Assembly (NCBI GenBank): GCA_902586695.1
Contig: CACIIL010000006.1
Location: forward strand, 1-49,476
Direction: 5' to 3'
Length of the DNA stretch: 49,476 nucleotides
From: an uncultured Alphaproteobacteria bacterium
GTDB lineage: Bacteria > Pseudomonadota > Alphaproteobacteria > HIMB59 > GCA-002718135
The notes beneath the pieces are model-generated. The model did no database searches, had not been told where the DNA came from, and worked only from the letters and a program-made list of their open reading frames with translations. Numbering within the stretch: the first letter of the stretch is position 1; each line of letters opens with the position of its first letter. Of this stretch, positions 1 through 9,086 are shown piece by piece. A program made the translations under genes and the position numbers.

Positions 1-629
1 TAGAGGATAAATCAAATTCTTATTATGGAGATTTGGAATATGCAAAAATTTCAGTAAAAAAAAATGAATTAGAATATTTTAAATTTATTACAGATGATGG
101 TTACAAAGATTATTTTAATAGAGAAGGTAAAAATGTAAAAAAATCTTTATTAAAAACTCCTTTGGATGGTGCCAAACTTTCATCTAATTTTGGAATGAGG
201 AAACATCCAATTCTCGGTTATAATAAAATGCATAAAGGGATTGACTTTGCCGCACCGAGAGGGACTCCAGTTTATGCTGGTGGAAATGGAGTAATTGAAA
301 TTGCTGCAAGAAATGGAAGTTATGGGAAATATATACGTATTCGACATAATAATGGATATAAAACTGCTTATGCCCATCTAAATGGTTATAAGAAAGGTAT
401 TAGTAAGGGGATTAGGGTTAATCAAGGAGAAGTTATTGGATATGTAGGAAGTACAGGTAGATCTACCGGTCCTCATTTACATTATGAAATAATATATCAA
501 GGCAAACAAATTAATCCGATGACATTAAAATTGCCATCAGGAAAAATTTTAGAAAATGATGAATTTAAAAGATTTGAGAAAAGTTACAAAGTTATATTAG
601 CAAATCATTTAAATAATTTATTTGAATAA
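1..629 (+). CDS. M23 family metallopeptidase (LysM/LytM-type endopeptidase), 5'-truncated
   Basis: The reading frame is open from the window edge, so the N-terminus (usually a signal or membrane segment plus a coiled or LysM region) is missing. The C-terminal part is a peptidase M23 domain. It has a GMRKHPILG segment, the zinc motif HKGID (nt 231-245), and a PHLHYE motif with the third zinc ligand near nt 480. The family cleaves peptide cross-links in cell-wall peptidoglycan in the periplasm, or acts as an amidase activator when degenerate. Here the zinc ligands H, D and H are all present, so an active enzyme is likely. Its stop codon abuts the stop of the convergent DUF4167 gene with no spacer. 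The domain call is firm; the substrate is not known. Confidence 0.9.
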   Translation, partial: EDKSNSYYGDLEYAKISVKKNELEYFKFITDDGYKDYFNREGKNVKKSLLKTPLDGAKLSSNFGMRKHPILGYNKMHKGIDFAAPRGTPVYAGGNGVIEIAARNGSYGKYIRIRHNNGYKTAYAHLNGYKKGISKGIRVNQGEVIGYVGSTGRSTGPHLHYEIIYQGKQINPMTLKLPSGKILENDEFKRFEKSYKVILANHLNNLFE

Positions 630-1064
630 TTATTTTGATGTTCTAACTTTTTTCTTTTTAACAGGTTCTGAAATAAATTGAACAGATTCAATTGATTGTT
701 CATCTTCTTTATCTTGATTTTCTATTTGAACCTTCTCTTTTTCAACTTCAACTGCTTCTTTAGTTTCTTCTGAATTAGTATTTTCACTATTGTTTACTTT
801 TGATTCTTGAGAAGGGTCCTGTTCTTCTAGACTTATACCTAGTTCAACCATCAAACGATAATAATGATCTGTAAATTGAAAATAGTATTCAGATTGTATT
901 CTGTCTCCTGAACTAAAAGTATCTTTAGCTAATTTTAAATATTTGTTATATTGTTGCGTAATATTTCCTTTATTTCTACCTTTAGAACCATAATTATTGT
1001 TTCTTTTATAATTTGGTCTTCTATTTGATTTAAAGGTCACGCGACCATTTTTCTTCGTATACAT
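630..1064 (-). CDS. DUF4167 domain protein
   Basis: A 144-aa protein with a basic, Arg/Asn/Lys-rich N-terminus followed by a conserved stretch (about residues 37-76: QQYNKYLKLAKDTFSSGD, then a YYFQFTDHYYRL segment) typical of alphaproteobacterial DUF4167. The second half is acidic and low complexity (Glu/Asn/Ser) and ends in a lysine-rich tail. The N-terminus looks suited to nucleic acid binding, but no function is established. Its position downstream of hisS-prfA-prmC is the usual alphaproteobacterial context. It is 79 bp from prmC, so it may have its own promoter; that gap contains two TATAAT-like hexamers on the minus strand. Confidence 0.85.
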   Translation of the reverse strand: MYTKKNGRVTFKSNRRPNYKRNNNYGSKGRNKGNITQQYNKYLKLAKDTFSSGDRIQSEYYFQFTDHYYRLMVELGISLEEQDPSQESKVNNSENTNSEETKEAVEVEKEKVQIENQDKEDEQSIESVQFISEPVKKKKVRTSK

Positions 1065-1143
1065 AATTTTTATTAGTTATTTTAGTGAAAACTCTTTAAT
1101 TTAAATCTAAATCTTAAATTATAATTTTCTTATTATATTTATC

Positions 1144-1974
1144 CTATAACTTTGATAGCAACATAATTCTATCTTTTTTTTGTAAATCTTGTACTTTTTT
1201 TATGTAACTTAAACCTGAAAATTTGAAGATTTCTTTGCATGAATTAAGTTGCTTTTCTCCAATCTCAATAATTAAATGAGCGTCTTTATTCATTATTTCT
1301 GGTACTTTTTTAGCTAATTTCCTATAAAAATTTAGACCATCTTTTCCTCCATCTAGAGCAATTTTGGGTTCAAAGTTTTTTATTTCAATACTTAGATCCT
1401 TATATTCAGATTTTGACAAATATGGGGGATTGGAAACTATAAGATCAAAACTGGTATTAATTTTATCTAAAGAAACTTTTTTTATTTTAACTTTATGTTG
1501 TAATTTTTTATTATAAATATTTTTATTTGCTACATTAATTGCTTTATCTGAAATATCTATTGCAGTAATACTTGCATTTTTAAATTCACGCGATAATGAT
1601 ATCGCTATGGCTCCTGACCCAGTTCCAATATCAAGTATTTTAATATTACGTTTTTTATTTTTAATTAAATTTAAACTTTCTTCAATAATGCCCTCAGTTT
1701 CAGGTCTAGGATCTAAAACAAATTCATTTACAAAAAAATCATCTTTCCAAAAACTTTTTTTATTTATAATTTTTGAAACAGGTTCATGTTTTAATCTTCT
1801 ATTTAAAAATTTATTAAATTTTTTTACATTAATATCATTTCTATTAATATTACTTAAAATAATTTCATTTTTTGCATATTTTGAATAGTTTAAAAGAATC
1901 CTAAGATCAATTTCAGGGTTTGGAATATCTATTTTTTTTAATTTATTTAAATTTGAAAGAATAAAATTATTCAT
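1144..1974 (-). CDS. prmC: Peptide chain release factor N5-glutamine methyltransferase
   Basis: PrmC methylates the glutamine of the GGQ motif in release factors, using S-adenosylmethionine in the cytoplasm. The 276-aa protein shows the family's RPETE motif (residues 90-94), SAM-binding loop DIGTGSG (115-121) and active-site NPPY (182-185). It lies directly downstream of prfA, its substrate gene, with an 8-bp overlap, so the two are likely translationally coupled. The length is normal and no defect is visible. Confidence 0.96.
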   Translation of the reverse strand: MNNFILSNLNKLKKIDIPNPEIDLRILLNYSKYAKNEIILSNINRNDINVKKFNKFLNRRLKHEPVSKIINKKSFWKDDFFVNEFVLDPRPETEGIIEESLNLIKNKKRNIKILDIGTGSGAIAISLSREFKNASITAIDISDKAINVANKNIYNKKLQHKVKIKKVSLDKINTSFDLIVSNPPYLSKSEYKDLSIEIKNFEPKIALDGGKDGLNFYRKLAKKVPEIMNKDAHLIIEIGEKQLNSCKEIFKFSGLSYIKKVQDLQKKDRIMLLSKL

Positions 1975-3043
1975 TTCCTAATTCAGCTAATTTACTTGCC
2001 TCATCACCTGCTATTAATGGATTAATTAAATCATTTAAGTTACCTTCAAGAATTTCATTTAGATTATATAAAGTTAAATTAATCCTATGATCTGATACTC
2101 TCCCTTGGGGAAAATTATATGTTCTAATCCTTTCAGATCGATCACCTGAACCAACTTGATTCTTTCTTTCAAGTGATCTTTTTTTATTTTTTTCTTGTAT
2201 CTCATTATCAAGAATTCTAGATCGCAAAATTTTTAATGCCTTTGCTTTATTTTTGTGTTGAGATTTTTCATCTTGTTGTGAAACTACAATTCCTGAAGGA
2301 ATATGAGTTATTCTTACTGCACTATCAGTAGTATTTACAGACTGGCCACCTGGTCCACTTGATCTAAAAACATCAATTCTTAAATCCTTTTCTGCAATAA
2401 TAATATCAACTTCTTCTGCCTCTGGAAGAACAGCTACAGTTGCAGCAGAGGTATGGACTCTTCCACTACTTTCAGTTGCTGGTACTCTTTGAACTCTATG
2501 AACACCTGACTCATATTTCAATTTTGAAAAAACATTGTATCCAGAAATATTGCAAATTACTTCTTTAACTCCCTTTAATCCAGTCTCTGATATTGATAAT
2601 ACTTCAAATTTCCAGTTATTTAAATCAGAGAACCTTTGGTACATTGAAAATAAATCAGCAGCAAATAATGATGCCTCATCTCCACCTGTTCCTGCTCTAA
2701 TTTCTAGAATTGAATTTTTTTTATCATTTTCATCTTTAGGAATTAACAATTTCATCAACTCATTTTCAAGAAAATTAATTGATTTTCTTTTTTCTTTGAA
2801 TTCAATTTCTGCAATTTCTCTTATTGATTTGTCTTTATCATCAATTAGTTTAGAGAGTTCACTCAACTCATTCTTATCTTCCTTATATTTTTTAATAGTA
2901 TCAACAATAGGTGATAAATCAGCATATTCTTTATTTAGTTGTACTAATTTATCTTTATTTATATCTGATTGATTATTAAGATTATTTTCTATATCTCTGA
3001 ATTTTATTTCAATATTTTTAAATTGTTTTTCAAAATTTATCAT
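1967..3043 (-). CDS. prfA: Peptide chain release factor 1
   Basis: RF1 reads UAA and UAG stop codons and triggers peptide release on the ribosome. The 358-aa protein has the RF1-type anticodon-like tripeptide PAT (residues 188-190, in [10 protein letters not shown]) and the catalytic GGQ (232-234, in [10 protein letters not shown]). The PxT signature separates it from RF2 (SPF). It overlaps hisS by 4 bp upstream and prmC by 8 bp downstream, indicating one transcript. Stop codons in the window are mainly TAA, with some TAG (accA) and TGA (for example the saccharopine gene ending at 49090). Confidence 0.97.
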   Translation of the reverse strand: MINFEKQFKNIEIKFRDIENNLNNQSDINKDKLVQLNKEYADLSPIVDTIKKYKEDKNELSELSKLIDDKDKSIREIAEIEFKEKRKSINFLENELMKLLIPKDENDKKNSILEIRAGTGGDEASLFAADLFSMYQRFSDLNNWKFEVLSISETGLKGVKEVICNISGYNVFSKLKYESGVHRVQRVPATESSGRVHTSAATVAVLPEAEEVDIIIAEKDLRIDVFRSSGPGGQSVNTTDSAVRITHIPSGIVVSQQDEKSQHKNKAKALKILRSRILDNEIQEKNKKRSLERKNQVGSGDRSERIRTYNFPQGRVSDHRINLTLYNLNEILEGNLNDLINPLIAGDEASKLAELGNE

Positions 3044-4272
3044 TTAATAAATTCCATAATATTAGATAGATCTTTTACTTTTTGCTCTCCATTTAATAAG
3101 TTTTTAACTGTATAATGATTATTAATATTTTCATCTTCACCAATAATTACAATAAATTTTGCTTTTTGTTCATTAGCTGTCGATAAAGATTTTTTTAAAT
3201 TATATTTATAATTCCAAAAAACAGATAAATTATTTTTAATTAAAAAATCATAAATTTTAAAAGCATGTGATTTATAATTTTGATTAAGTATTGCTAAATG
3301 AATAGATTGATTTTGTGATTGAACATCATCCATTAAAAGCATCATTCGTTCAATTCCGCCAGCCCAACCAACACCTGGAATATCTTTACCACCAAGAACT
3401 TCTATAAGTCCGTCATATCTCCCTCCACCAATTAAGGTATCCTGACTTCCAATTTCATTAGTTTTAAACTCAAAAACGGTATTACAATAATAATCTAATC
3501 CTCGCACAAGACTTGTGTTTTCGTAAACTGTAATATCCAAATCATTAAGACATTTTTTTATTTCTTCATATTCATTTAAATTTTCTTTAGATAAAAAATC
3601 AATTAAAACTGGCGCTTTATCAATAACTTCCTTATCTTCAATATTTTTCGAATCTAGTATTCTAAGAGGATTTAATTGAATTTTATCTTTACTTTCACTA
3701 GATAAAAAATTTTTATTTTGATTAAAATAATGACTTAAAGTTTTTTTATAATTAATTAAATTTTCTCTAGTACCTAATGAATTAATATGTAATTTTATTT
3801 TCTTATTAGGAAGTATTTTTTTAATTAATAAATTTGCTAAATTTATAATTTCAACATCTGCAAAAGAATCATTAGAGCCAAAATTTTCAAAATTAATTTG
3901 ATTAAACTGTCGATATCTTCCTTTTTGAGGTCTTTCTCTTCTAAACATTTGCCCCGTACCAAAAAATTTAACTGGTAAGTTATTTAGGAGACCATTTGAT
4001 ATTGCTGCCCTAATCATCGGTGTAGTATATTCTGGTCTCAGTGTAATCTCATCATCATTCCTATCTTTAAAAGTATACATTTCTTTTAAAACTACATCAC
4101 TCTGTTCACCTAAAGGTTTTTTGAATAGTGCAGTACTCTCAAAAATTGGTGTGACTAGCTCATTAAAACCAAATTGATATGCAATATCTTTAACATCAGA
4201 TATAATCTTATTAAACTTCTTAATATTTTTTCCAAATAAATCATGAGTTCCTCTTACAGGATTAATTTTCAT
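3040..4272 (-). CDS. hisS: Histidyl-tRNA synthetase
   Basis: A class II aminoacyl-tRNA synthetase that charges tRNA-His. The 410-aa protein shows LRPEYTTP (residues 78-85), motif 2 with [13 protein letters not shown] (111-123), the histidine-specific LVRGLDYY (255-262), GGGRYDGL (282-289) and motif 3 ending GGIERM. Motif 2 is of the canonical bacterial kind. That is notable because many alphaproteobacteria carry a divergent HisRS adapted to a tRNA-His lacking G-1. The gene is 1 bp from ispG and overlaps prfA by 4 bp. Confidence 0.97.
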   Translation of the reverse strand: MKINPVRGTHDLFGKNIKKFNKIISDVKDIAYQFGFNELVTPIFESTALFKKPLGEQSDVVLKEMYTFKDRNDDEITLRPEYTTPMIRAAISNGLLNNLPVKFFGTGQMFRRERPQKGRYRQFNQINFENFGSNDSFADVEIINLANLLIKKILPNKKIKLHINSLGTRENLINYKKTLSHYFNQNKNFLSSESKDKIQLNPLRILDSKNIEDKEVIDKAPVLIDFLSKENLNEYEEIKKCLNDLDITVYENTSLVRGLDYYCNTVFEFKTNEIGSQDTLIGGGRYDGLIEVLGGKDIPGVGWAGGIERMMLLMDDVQSQNQSIHLAILNQNYKSHAFKIYDFLIKNNLSVFWNYKYNLKKSLSTANEQKAKFIVIIGEDENINNHYTVKNLLNGEQKVKDLSNIMEFIK

Positions 4273-4273
4273 A

Positions 4274-5368
4274 TTATTTCTCTATATTTTTATTAGCTTT
4301 TTTTCTTATAATATTTTCTAAATATGGTGCTAAATCTATGTCTTTAACTATATGATTTTTTTTACCATCTAAATATATCATATGAGTATTATTACCACCT
4401 CCAGTTATTCCAATATTTGTCATGTTTGCTTCACCAGGACCATTTACTACACAACCAATAATAGATACTGTCAAGGGATTTTCGACGTCCTCTAAAGATT
4501 TTTCTAATTTTTTGACTAAGTCTATAACTTGAAATTGTTGCCTTGCGCATGAGGGACAAGAAATAATTTTTACTCCTCTATTTCTAATACCCAAGCTTTT
4601 TAAAATTTCATATCCAACTTTTATTTCTTCTTCAGGTTCATCTGATAATGAAACTCTTATAGTATCACCAATTCCTCCAAGTAAAAGACTTCCCATGCCA
4701 ATTGATGATTTAATTGAACCAGTTCTTCTTCCTCCTGCTTCAGTGATACCCAAGTGAAGAGGATAATCACATTTTTTAGCAAGACTTTCATACGCTTTGA
4801 TAGCCATAAATATATCAGAAGATTTTACACTAATTTTAAAGTTGAAAAAGTCATTATCTTCTAGAATTTTAATATTATCTATAGCACTCTCTACTAAAGC
4901 ATCTGGATTTGGTTCTGAATATTTTTCCAATATTTTTCTATTTAAACTTCCTGCATTAACTCCAATTCTCATAGAACAATTATTATCTTTAGCAGCTTTT
5001 ATCACATCTTTTACTTTGTCTTTTGACCCAATATTACCTGGGTTTATTCTTAAACAACTAGCTCCATTTTCAGCTGCTTCTATTGCTCTTTTATAGTGAA
5101 AATGTATATCAGCTATTATTGGCACCATACTATGTTTAGTAATTTCTTTTAGAGCTTTAGTTGACTCTTTGTCTGGCACAGATACTCTAACTAAATCTGC
5201 TCCACATTTTATAACTCGATTTATTTGATTTAAAGTAGCACGAACATCTGTTGTAAGGGTGTTTGTCATAGTTTGCACTAGTATTGGATTATCTCCTCCA
5301 ACTAAGATATTACCTACATTTACAACACGCGTTTTTCTTCTGTTAATTTTTTGGTATGATCTTAACAT
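4274..5368 (-). CDS. ispG: 4-hydroxy-3-methylbut-2-enyl diphosphate synthase
   Basis: IspG (GcpE) reductively converts MEcPP to HMBPP in the non-mevalonate isoprenoid pathway. The 364-aa protein has the expected [4Fe-4S] ligands: C271 and C274 in [11 protein letters not shown]306 and E313 in [11 protein letters not shown]. The N-terminal TIM-barrel motifs, for example [18 protein letters not shown], are intact. It sits 4 bp downstream of a RodZ-like gene and 1 bp upstream of hisS. The enzyme needs a reduced electron donor such as ferredoxin or flavodoxin. A ferredoxin is encoded elsewhere in the window (29455-29763), but nothing links the two. Confidence 0.97.
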   Translation of the reverse strand: MLRSYQKINRRKTRVVNVGNILVGGDNPILVQTMTNTLTTDVRATLNQINRVIKCGADLVRVSVPDKESTKALKEITKHSMVPIIADIHFHYKRAIEAAENGASCLRINPGNIGSKDKVKDVIKAAKDNNCSMRIGVNAGSLNRKILEKYSEPNPDALVESAIDNIKILEDNDFFNFKISVKSSDIFMAIKAYESLAKKCDYPLHLGITEAGGRRTGSIKSSIGMGSLLLGGIGDTIRVSLSDEPEEEIKVGYEILKSLGIRNRGVKIISCPSCARQQFQVIDLVKKLEKSLEDVENPLTVSIIGCVVNGPGEANMTNIGITGGGNNTHMIYLDGKKNHIVKDIDLAPYLENIIRKKANKNIEK

Positions 5369-5372
5369 ATAA

Positions 5373-6188
5373 CTAATTATTAAAATTTTTATCTAAAACT
5401 AGAGAATCAACTACTTGTCCTTTTTTGCCTACTTTACCTCTAACTTTTTGGTTTATCAAAACTAAAATGTGTCCAGCATTACCAGATGTAATTGAGTAGT
5501 TTAAATTAGAATCATAAGAATATTCATCATCTTTATTCATCAGTTGACTTAAAATCATTTCATCATTTTCATCTCTTAATTGAATCCAAGTATCATCTAA
5601 AAATTTTAGAGTAATTAGAATAGGTATATCATCTTTTATTTTAGATGAAGCAGCTATCGCACTTGAGGAATTAATATTATCATCTTTTTTTGCATAATTT
5701 AAATTATTTATATTTGTATTTTTAGTTTTTTCATTTTTAACTTCTTCCAAATTTGCACTTTCAACAATTGGTATATAATTTTCAGGCAAATCTGGAATAA
5801 CAGCATATTCTCTTGAAGGTCTATTATCACTAATAAATAATATATAGAATGAAGAAAAAATAATTATAATTAGAGAAAGTGAAAATACTTTATTAGAAAG
5901 TATATTATTTTTTTTTATTATAGGCCTTTCAATTTCAAATTCATTTTTTTCTTCTGGAAAGTGTTGTTTTCTAAATTGATCTATAAGCTCATTTTCATTT
6001 AAATCTAAATACGAGCAATAAGACCTTAAATGACCGATCAAAAATACAAAATTAATTTTGTCTTTAATTTGATTATTTTCTAAATCAAATAGAATATCTT
6101 GAGATATTTTTAATTCATCAGATACATTTTTTAATGTAAGATTATTTATTTCTCTTTGTTTTTTAAGTTTTTCTCCAACAAGTTCCAT
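5373..6188 (-). CDS. RodZ-like helix-turn-helix membrane protein (DUF4115)
   Basis: The 271-aa protein begins with a Cro/CI-type helix-turn-helix (residues about 4-65), like the cytoplasmic HTH_25 domain of RodZ. A single transmembrane segment follows (about 99-119, rich in Ile, Leu and Phe). The rest is a periplasmic region ending in a DUF4115-like beta domain containing [17 protein letters not shown]. RodZ links the MreB cytoskeleton to cell-wall synthesis. Alphaproteobacterial relatives next to ispG share the architecture, but an MreB role is inference. The gene lies 12 bp after lysC and 4 bp before ispG. Confidence 0.85.
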   Translation of the reverse strand: MELVGEKLKKQREINNLTLKNVSDELKISQDILFDLENNQIKDKINFVFLIGHLRSYCSYLDLNENELIDQFRKQHFPEEKNEFEIERPIIKKNNILSNKVFSLSLIIIIFSSFYILFISDNRPSREYAVIPDLPENYIPIVESANLEEVKNEKTKNTNINNLNYAKKDDNINSSSAIAASSKIKDDIPILITLKFLDDTWIQLRDENDEMILSQLMNKDDEYSYDSNLNYSITSGNAGHILVLINQKVRGKVGKKGQVVDSLVLDKNFNN

Positions 6189-6200
6189 AAGACTTTAGTT

Positions 6201-7406
6201 TTACAGGTTATAAACCTCATGTAAAGATTTCACAGCTATATTTGTATATTTTTTATCAATTAAGACACTTATTTTTATCTCAGATGTTGAAATAGCAAGT
6301 ATATTTATTGCATTTTTGGCAAGTGTTTTAAACATTTTTTCAGCAACACCAGATTGAGACATCATTCCCATTCCTATAACTGAAATTTTTGCAACATTTT
6401 TATCAAGTGACAAAGATTTGTAATCAAGTTCATTATTATTATTTTCAAGTACAGATTTAGTTAAATTATAATCTTTCTGGTTTATTGTAAAAGTAATATT
6501 CGCTAATATTCCATCTTGAGATATATTTTGAACTATCATATCAACATTAATGTTATTTTCTGACATAAGACTAAAAATTTTTGCAGAAATACCAGGCTTA
6601 TCTAATATTCCAGAAATAGTAACTTTAGCTTCATTTTTACTATAGCTTACACCGCTAACAATTTCTTTTTCAATTAGCTCATTTTCATCAACTATGAAAG
6701 TTCCTGATTTTTTAGTTAAAGAAGATAAAACTTGTAAAATTAAATTATTTTTCATTGCTAATTCAACTGATCTTGTATGTAACACTTTTGCTCCAGTTGA
6801 AGACATTTCTAGCATTTCTTCATAAGACATTTTAGAAATTTTTTTTGCATTTTTTTCAATATTAGGATCAGTTGTATAAACACCTTCTACATCAGTATAT
6901 ATGTCACATCTTTCAGCTTCTACTGCTGAAGCAATAGCAACTGCAGTTGTGTCTGACCCCCCTCTTCCAAGTGATGTAATATTTCCATTTACATTAATTC
7001 CTTGAAAGCCAGCTAATACAATTACGTCGTTGTTTTCAAAAAATTTATTTATTCTTTTGTTGTCAATTTTAAGAATTTTCGCTTTTTCATGATTATCATC
7101 TGTAATTATAGGTACTTGCCAGCCTAGAAGAGGTAATGAATTTATTCCTTCTTTCTTTAAAGCTATTGATAATAATCCTATAGATACTTGTTCACCTGAA
7201 GTTAAGACTAAATCACTTTCAATAGAATTTTGAGATTTAAAATCATCAAGATATTTTTGTAATTTATCAGTTTCACCAGCCATCGCTGATAAAACTACAA
7301 TAATTTTATTTTTTTTAACTTCTTTAGAAACTATTTTTACTATATTTTTTATCTTATCAGTATCAGCAACTGATGTACCACCAAATTTCATTACAATAGT
7401 ATTCAT
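6201..7406 (-). CDS. lysC: Aspartate kinase
   Basis: The enzyme phosphorylates L-aspartate, the first step toward lysine, diaminopimelate, threonine and methionine. The 401-aa protein has the KFGGTSV substrate loop (residues 7-13), the GRGGSDTTA motif and two C-terminal ACT domains (from about residue 260). The ACT domains normally bind feedback inhibitors (lysine and/or threonine). It heads a minus-strand gene run and is divergent from ubiG across 60 bp, a common alphaproteobacterial arrangement. No lysine riboswitch fits in that gap. Confidence 0.97.
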   Translation of the reverse strand: MNTIVMKFGGTSVADTDKIKNIVKIVSKEVKKNKIIVVLSAMAGETDKLQKYLDDFKSQNSIESDLVLTSGEQVSIGLLSIALKKEGINSLPLLGWQVPIITDDNHEKAKILKIDNKRINKFFENNDVIVLAGFQGINVNGNITSLGRGGSDTTAVAIASAVEAERCDIYTDVEGVYTTDPNIEKNAKKISKMSYEEMLEMSSTGAKVLHTRSVELAMKNNLILQVLSSLTKKSGTFIVDENELIEKEIVSGVSYSKNEAKVTISGILDKPGISAKIFSLMSENNINVDMIVQNISQDGILANITFTINQKDYNLTKSVLENNNNELDYKSLSLDKNVAKISVIGMGMMSQSGVAEKMFKTLAKNAINILAISTSEIKISVLIDKKYTNIAVKSLHEVYNL

Positions 7407-7466
7407 AGATATATATTTAAATCTATTTGGGTATTATTATTATTAGTGTAAAACACAAGGTTTAAC

Positions 7467-8168
7467 ATGAGATTTAAATCAAAAAAAAGCGAATTTGATC
7501 ATTTTTCTAGACTAGCTGGTGAGTGGTGGGAAAAAAATGGAAAGTTTAAAGTTTTACATGATATTCAGCCAATTAGAATCAAATATATACAGAATGTAAT
7601 TAATAAAAAAAAACTAGATAAAATAAAAATTTTAGATGTTGGTTGTGGAGGTGGATTAATATCGGAAGGTATGTCTAAATTGGGAGCGAAAGTAACTGGA
7701 ATAGATTTTGTAGAAGAAAATATTAATGCAGCCAAACTTCATTCCTCTGAAAATAACTTAAATATAAATTACATGGTAAAAGATTTTGAAAAAGAACATA
7801 TAAAATCTAAATTTGATATAATTGTAATTTTTGAAGTCTTAGAACATCTTGATGATTGGGAATCTTTTTTAAAAAAAATAAAATTAAATTTGAAACCAAA
7901 TGGTGCATTAATTATATCAACTATAAATAAAAATTTAATTTCAAAATTTTTTGCAATAGATTTAGCGGAAAACTTACTAAATTGGATACCAAAAAATACA
8001 CACAACTATCATAAATTTATAAAACCAGAAGAACTAGAGTTTTTTTTATCTAATAATAATTTTAAAAAAATAAAAATTAAGGGTATGGTTTATGATCCTT
8101 TTAAATCATCATGGAAACTAAATGATAATTCAAAAATAAATTATTTTTGTAGCTGTTTTAATAGTTAA
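7467..8168 (+). CDS. ubiG: Ubiquinone biosynthesis O-methyltransferase
   Basis: UbiG carries out both O-methylations of the ubiquinone ring. The 233-aa protein starts with the family's FDHFSRLAGEWWEKNGKFK region and has SAM motif DVGCGGG (residues 57-63), GIDFVEENI, and EVLEHLDDW. An AAGG Shine-Dalgarno-like sequence lies 6 bases before the ATG. The 3' end overlaps the convergent DUF1178 gene by 4 bp. The window carries two other quinone-pathway candidates, COQ9 (34834-35475) and an ABC1/UbiB-like protein (39122-40462). Confidence 0.95.
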   Translation: MRFKSKKSEFDHFSRLAGEWWEKNGKFKVLHDIQPIRIKYIQNVINKKKLDKIKILDVGCGGGLISEGMSKLGAKVTGIDFVEENINAAKLHSSENNLNINYMVKDFEKEHIKSKFDIIVIFEVLEHLDDWESFLKKIKLNLKPNGALIISTINKNLISKFFAIDLAENLLNWIPKNTHNYHKFIKPEELEFFLSNNNFKKIKIKGMVYDPFKSSWKLNDNSKINYFCSCFNS

Positions 8169-8581
8169 TTAGTTTTTTTGTTTGACTGAAATGGAAGTGG
8201 TGTAACACTTATATCTTCATCTAACAATTCTTTAGTCTGTTCAATTGTTGCTTCTCCATATATAGGTCTATCTTTTGTTTCTCCATATTTAATTTTTTTT
8301 GCTTCTTCAGTAAATTTATCACCAACATAATCAAAGTTTTCTTCAACAATTTTTTTTATTTTGTTAATATTACTAGCCATAGTTTTTTTATTTTTAATTT
8401 TTTTTGAATTACTTTTTTTTCCTATATTTGGTGCAACAAGTGTTTTTTTAATATTTGTACTTTCACAATTAGGGCAATTAATTGCTTTATTTTTTTTTTG
8501 GCTATTAAACGATGCTGTATTATCAAACCAGCCTTCAAATTGATATTCGCATTCGGAACAAATTAAATTAAAAACAATCAC
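8165..8581 (-). CDS. DUF1178 zinc-ribbon protein
   Basis: A 138-aa member of DUF1178. It has an N-terminal zinc-ribbon with two CxxC pairs (C8/C11 in ICSECEYQFEGWF and C36/C39 in NCPNCEST), a basic linker, and a conserved C-terminal region containing YVGDKFTEEAKKI and RPIYGEAT. The family is widespread in Proteobacteria and has no established function. The ribbon suggests structural zinc and perhaps nucleic acid or protein binding. It is convergent with ubiG (4-bp overlap). Confidence 0.88.
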   Translation of the reverse strand: MIVFNLICSECEYQFEGWFDNTASFNSQKKNKAINCPNCESTNIKKTLVAPNIGKKSNSKKIKNKKTMASNINKIKKIVEENFDYVGDKFTEEAKKIKYGETKDRPIYGEATIEQTKELLDEDISVTPLPFQSNKKTN

Positions 8582-8606
8582 TTCTTTAATATTATATCAT
8601 TTTTTA

Positions 8607-9065
8607 TTATTTCAATATTTCATCCATATCTTTATTCTGAATTTCAATTAAAAGTGTATTTTTATTAGACTTGCTGTTAATAATAGTACCCTTAGGCAAA
8701 GAAATTCCAGTATTTTTGTATAAAAGTAAGCTAATGAATTTTTTTTCATCTTTATATATATCAAAATTAGAAGTTTCATTAAAAGAAAAAAACAAAGAAT
8801 CATTATCAATTTTTTTTTTGTTAACTGAAATGGAGTTAATATAATAATTTACTATAATATTAAAATTTCTTACTTTTTCTTCTGTTTTTTTTTCAAAATC
8901 AATTATGTTATTTAGTGGAAATTTTTGTTTATTTAATAATATTAATAACTTTTCAGCTAGACTAATTTTTAATAATTCTAAAAAATTTAATCCTTTGATC
9001 TTCTCATTTATTGAAATTGCTTCTTTAATTACAATATCACATATATTTTTTGTAAGTCTTTCCAT
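8607..9065 (-). CDS. Hypothetical protein, 152 aa, not recognised
   Basis: I do not recognise this protein. It is lysine- and isoleucine-rich with no signal peptide or clear membrane segment. The first 75 residues look helical. The C-terminal third (LLYKNTGISLPKGTIIN onward) looks like beta strands, vaguely cupin- or OB-like, but I see no diagnostic motif. A run of ten A's (minus strand, 8810-8819) encodes part of NKKKID and is prone to slippage. The gene lies 25 bp beyond the DUF1178 start and only 21 bp from the divergent methyltransferase start. The open frame, clean start and tight fit argue that it is real. Confidence 0.65.
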   Translation of the reverse strand: MERLTKNICDIVIKEAISINEKIKGLNFLELLKISLAEKLLILLNKQKFPLNNIIDFEKKTEEKVRNFNIIVNYYINSISVNKKKIDNDSLFFSFNETSNFDIYKDEKKFISLLLYKNTGISLPKGTIINSKSNKNTLLIEIQNKDMDEILK

Positions 9066-9086
9066 TAATAGTTTATATATATCTTA
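9066..9086. promoter_or_regulatory. 21-bp divergent spacer with a symmetric TATA core
   Basis: The whole space between two divergent start codons is 21 bp and contains a TATATATATA core (9072-9081 region). A -10-like hexamer read on either strand would end about 7-8 bases before each start codon. Transcription would then begin at, or within a base or two of, both starts, giving leaderless or near-leaderless messages. Promoter activity is inferred from composition and spacing only. Confidence 0.4.

Noticed and set aside
180-377. Open frames antisense to strong genes, for example here, 1607-1888, 2535-2972, 12688-12963 and 47165-47527
   Set aside because: They lie wholly within well-supported genes, show no family motifs, and have the composition expected of the complement of AT-rich coding DNA.
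7433-7446. ATT trinucleotide repeat (attattattattag) before ubiG
   Set aside because: Only about four units in AT-rich DNA; not distinguishable from chance.
7407-7466. Lysine riboswitch upstream of lysC
   Set aside because: The whole gap to ubiG is 60 bp, far shorter than a lysine riboswitch, and no stem pattern is visible.
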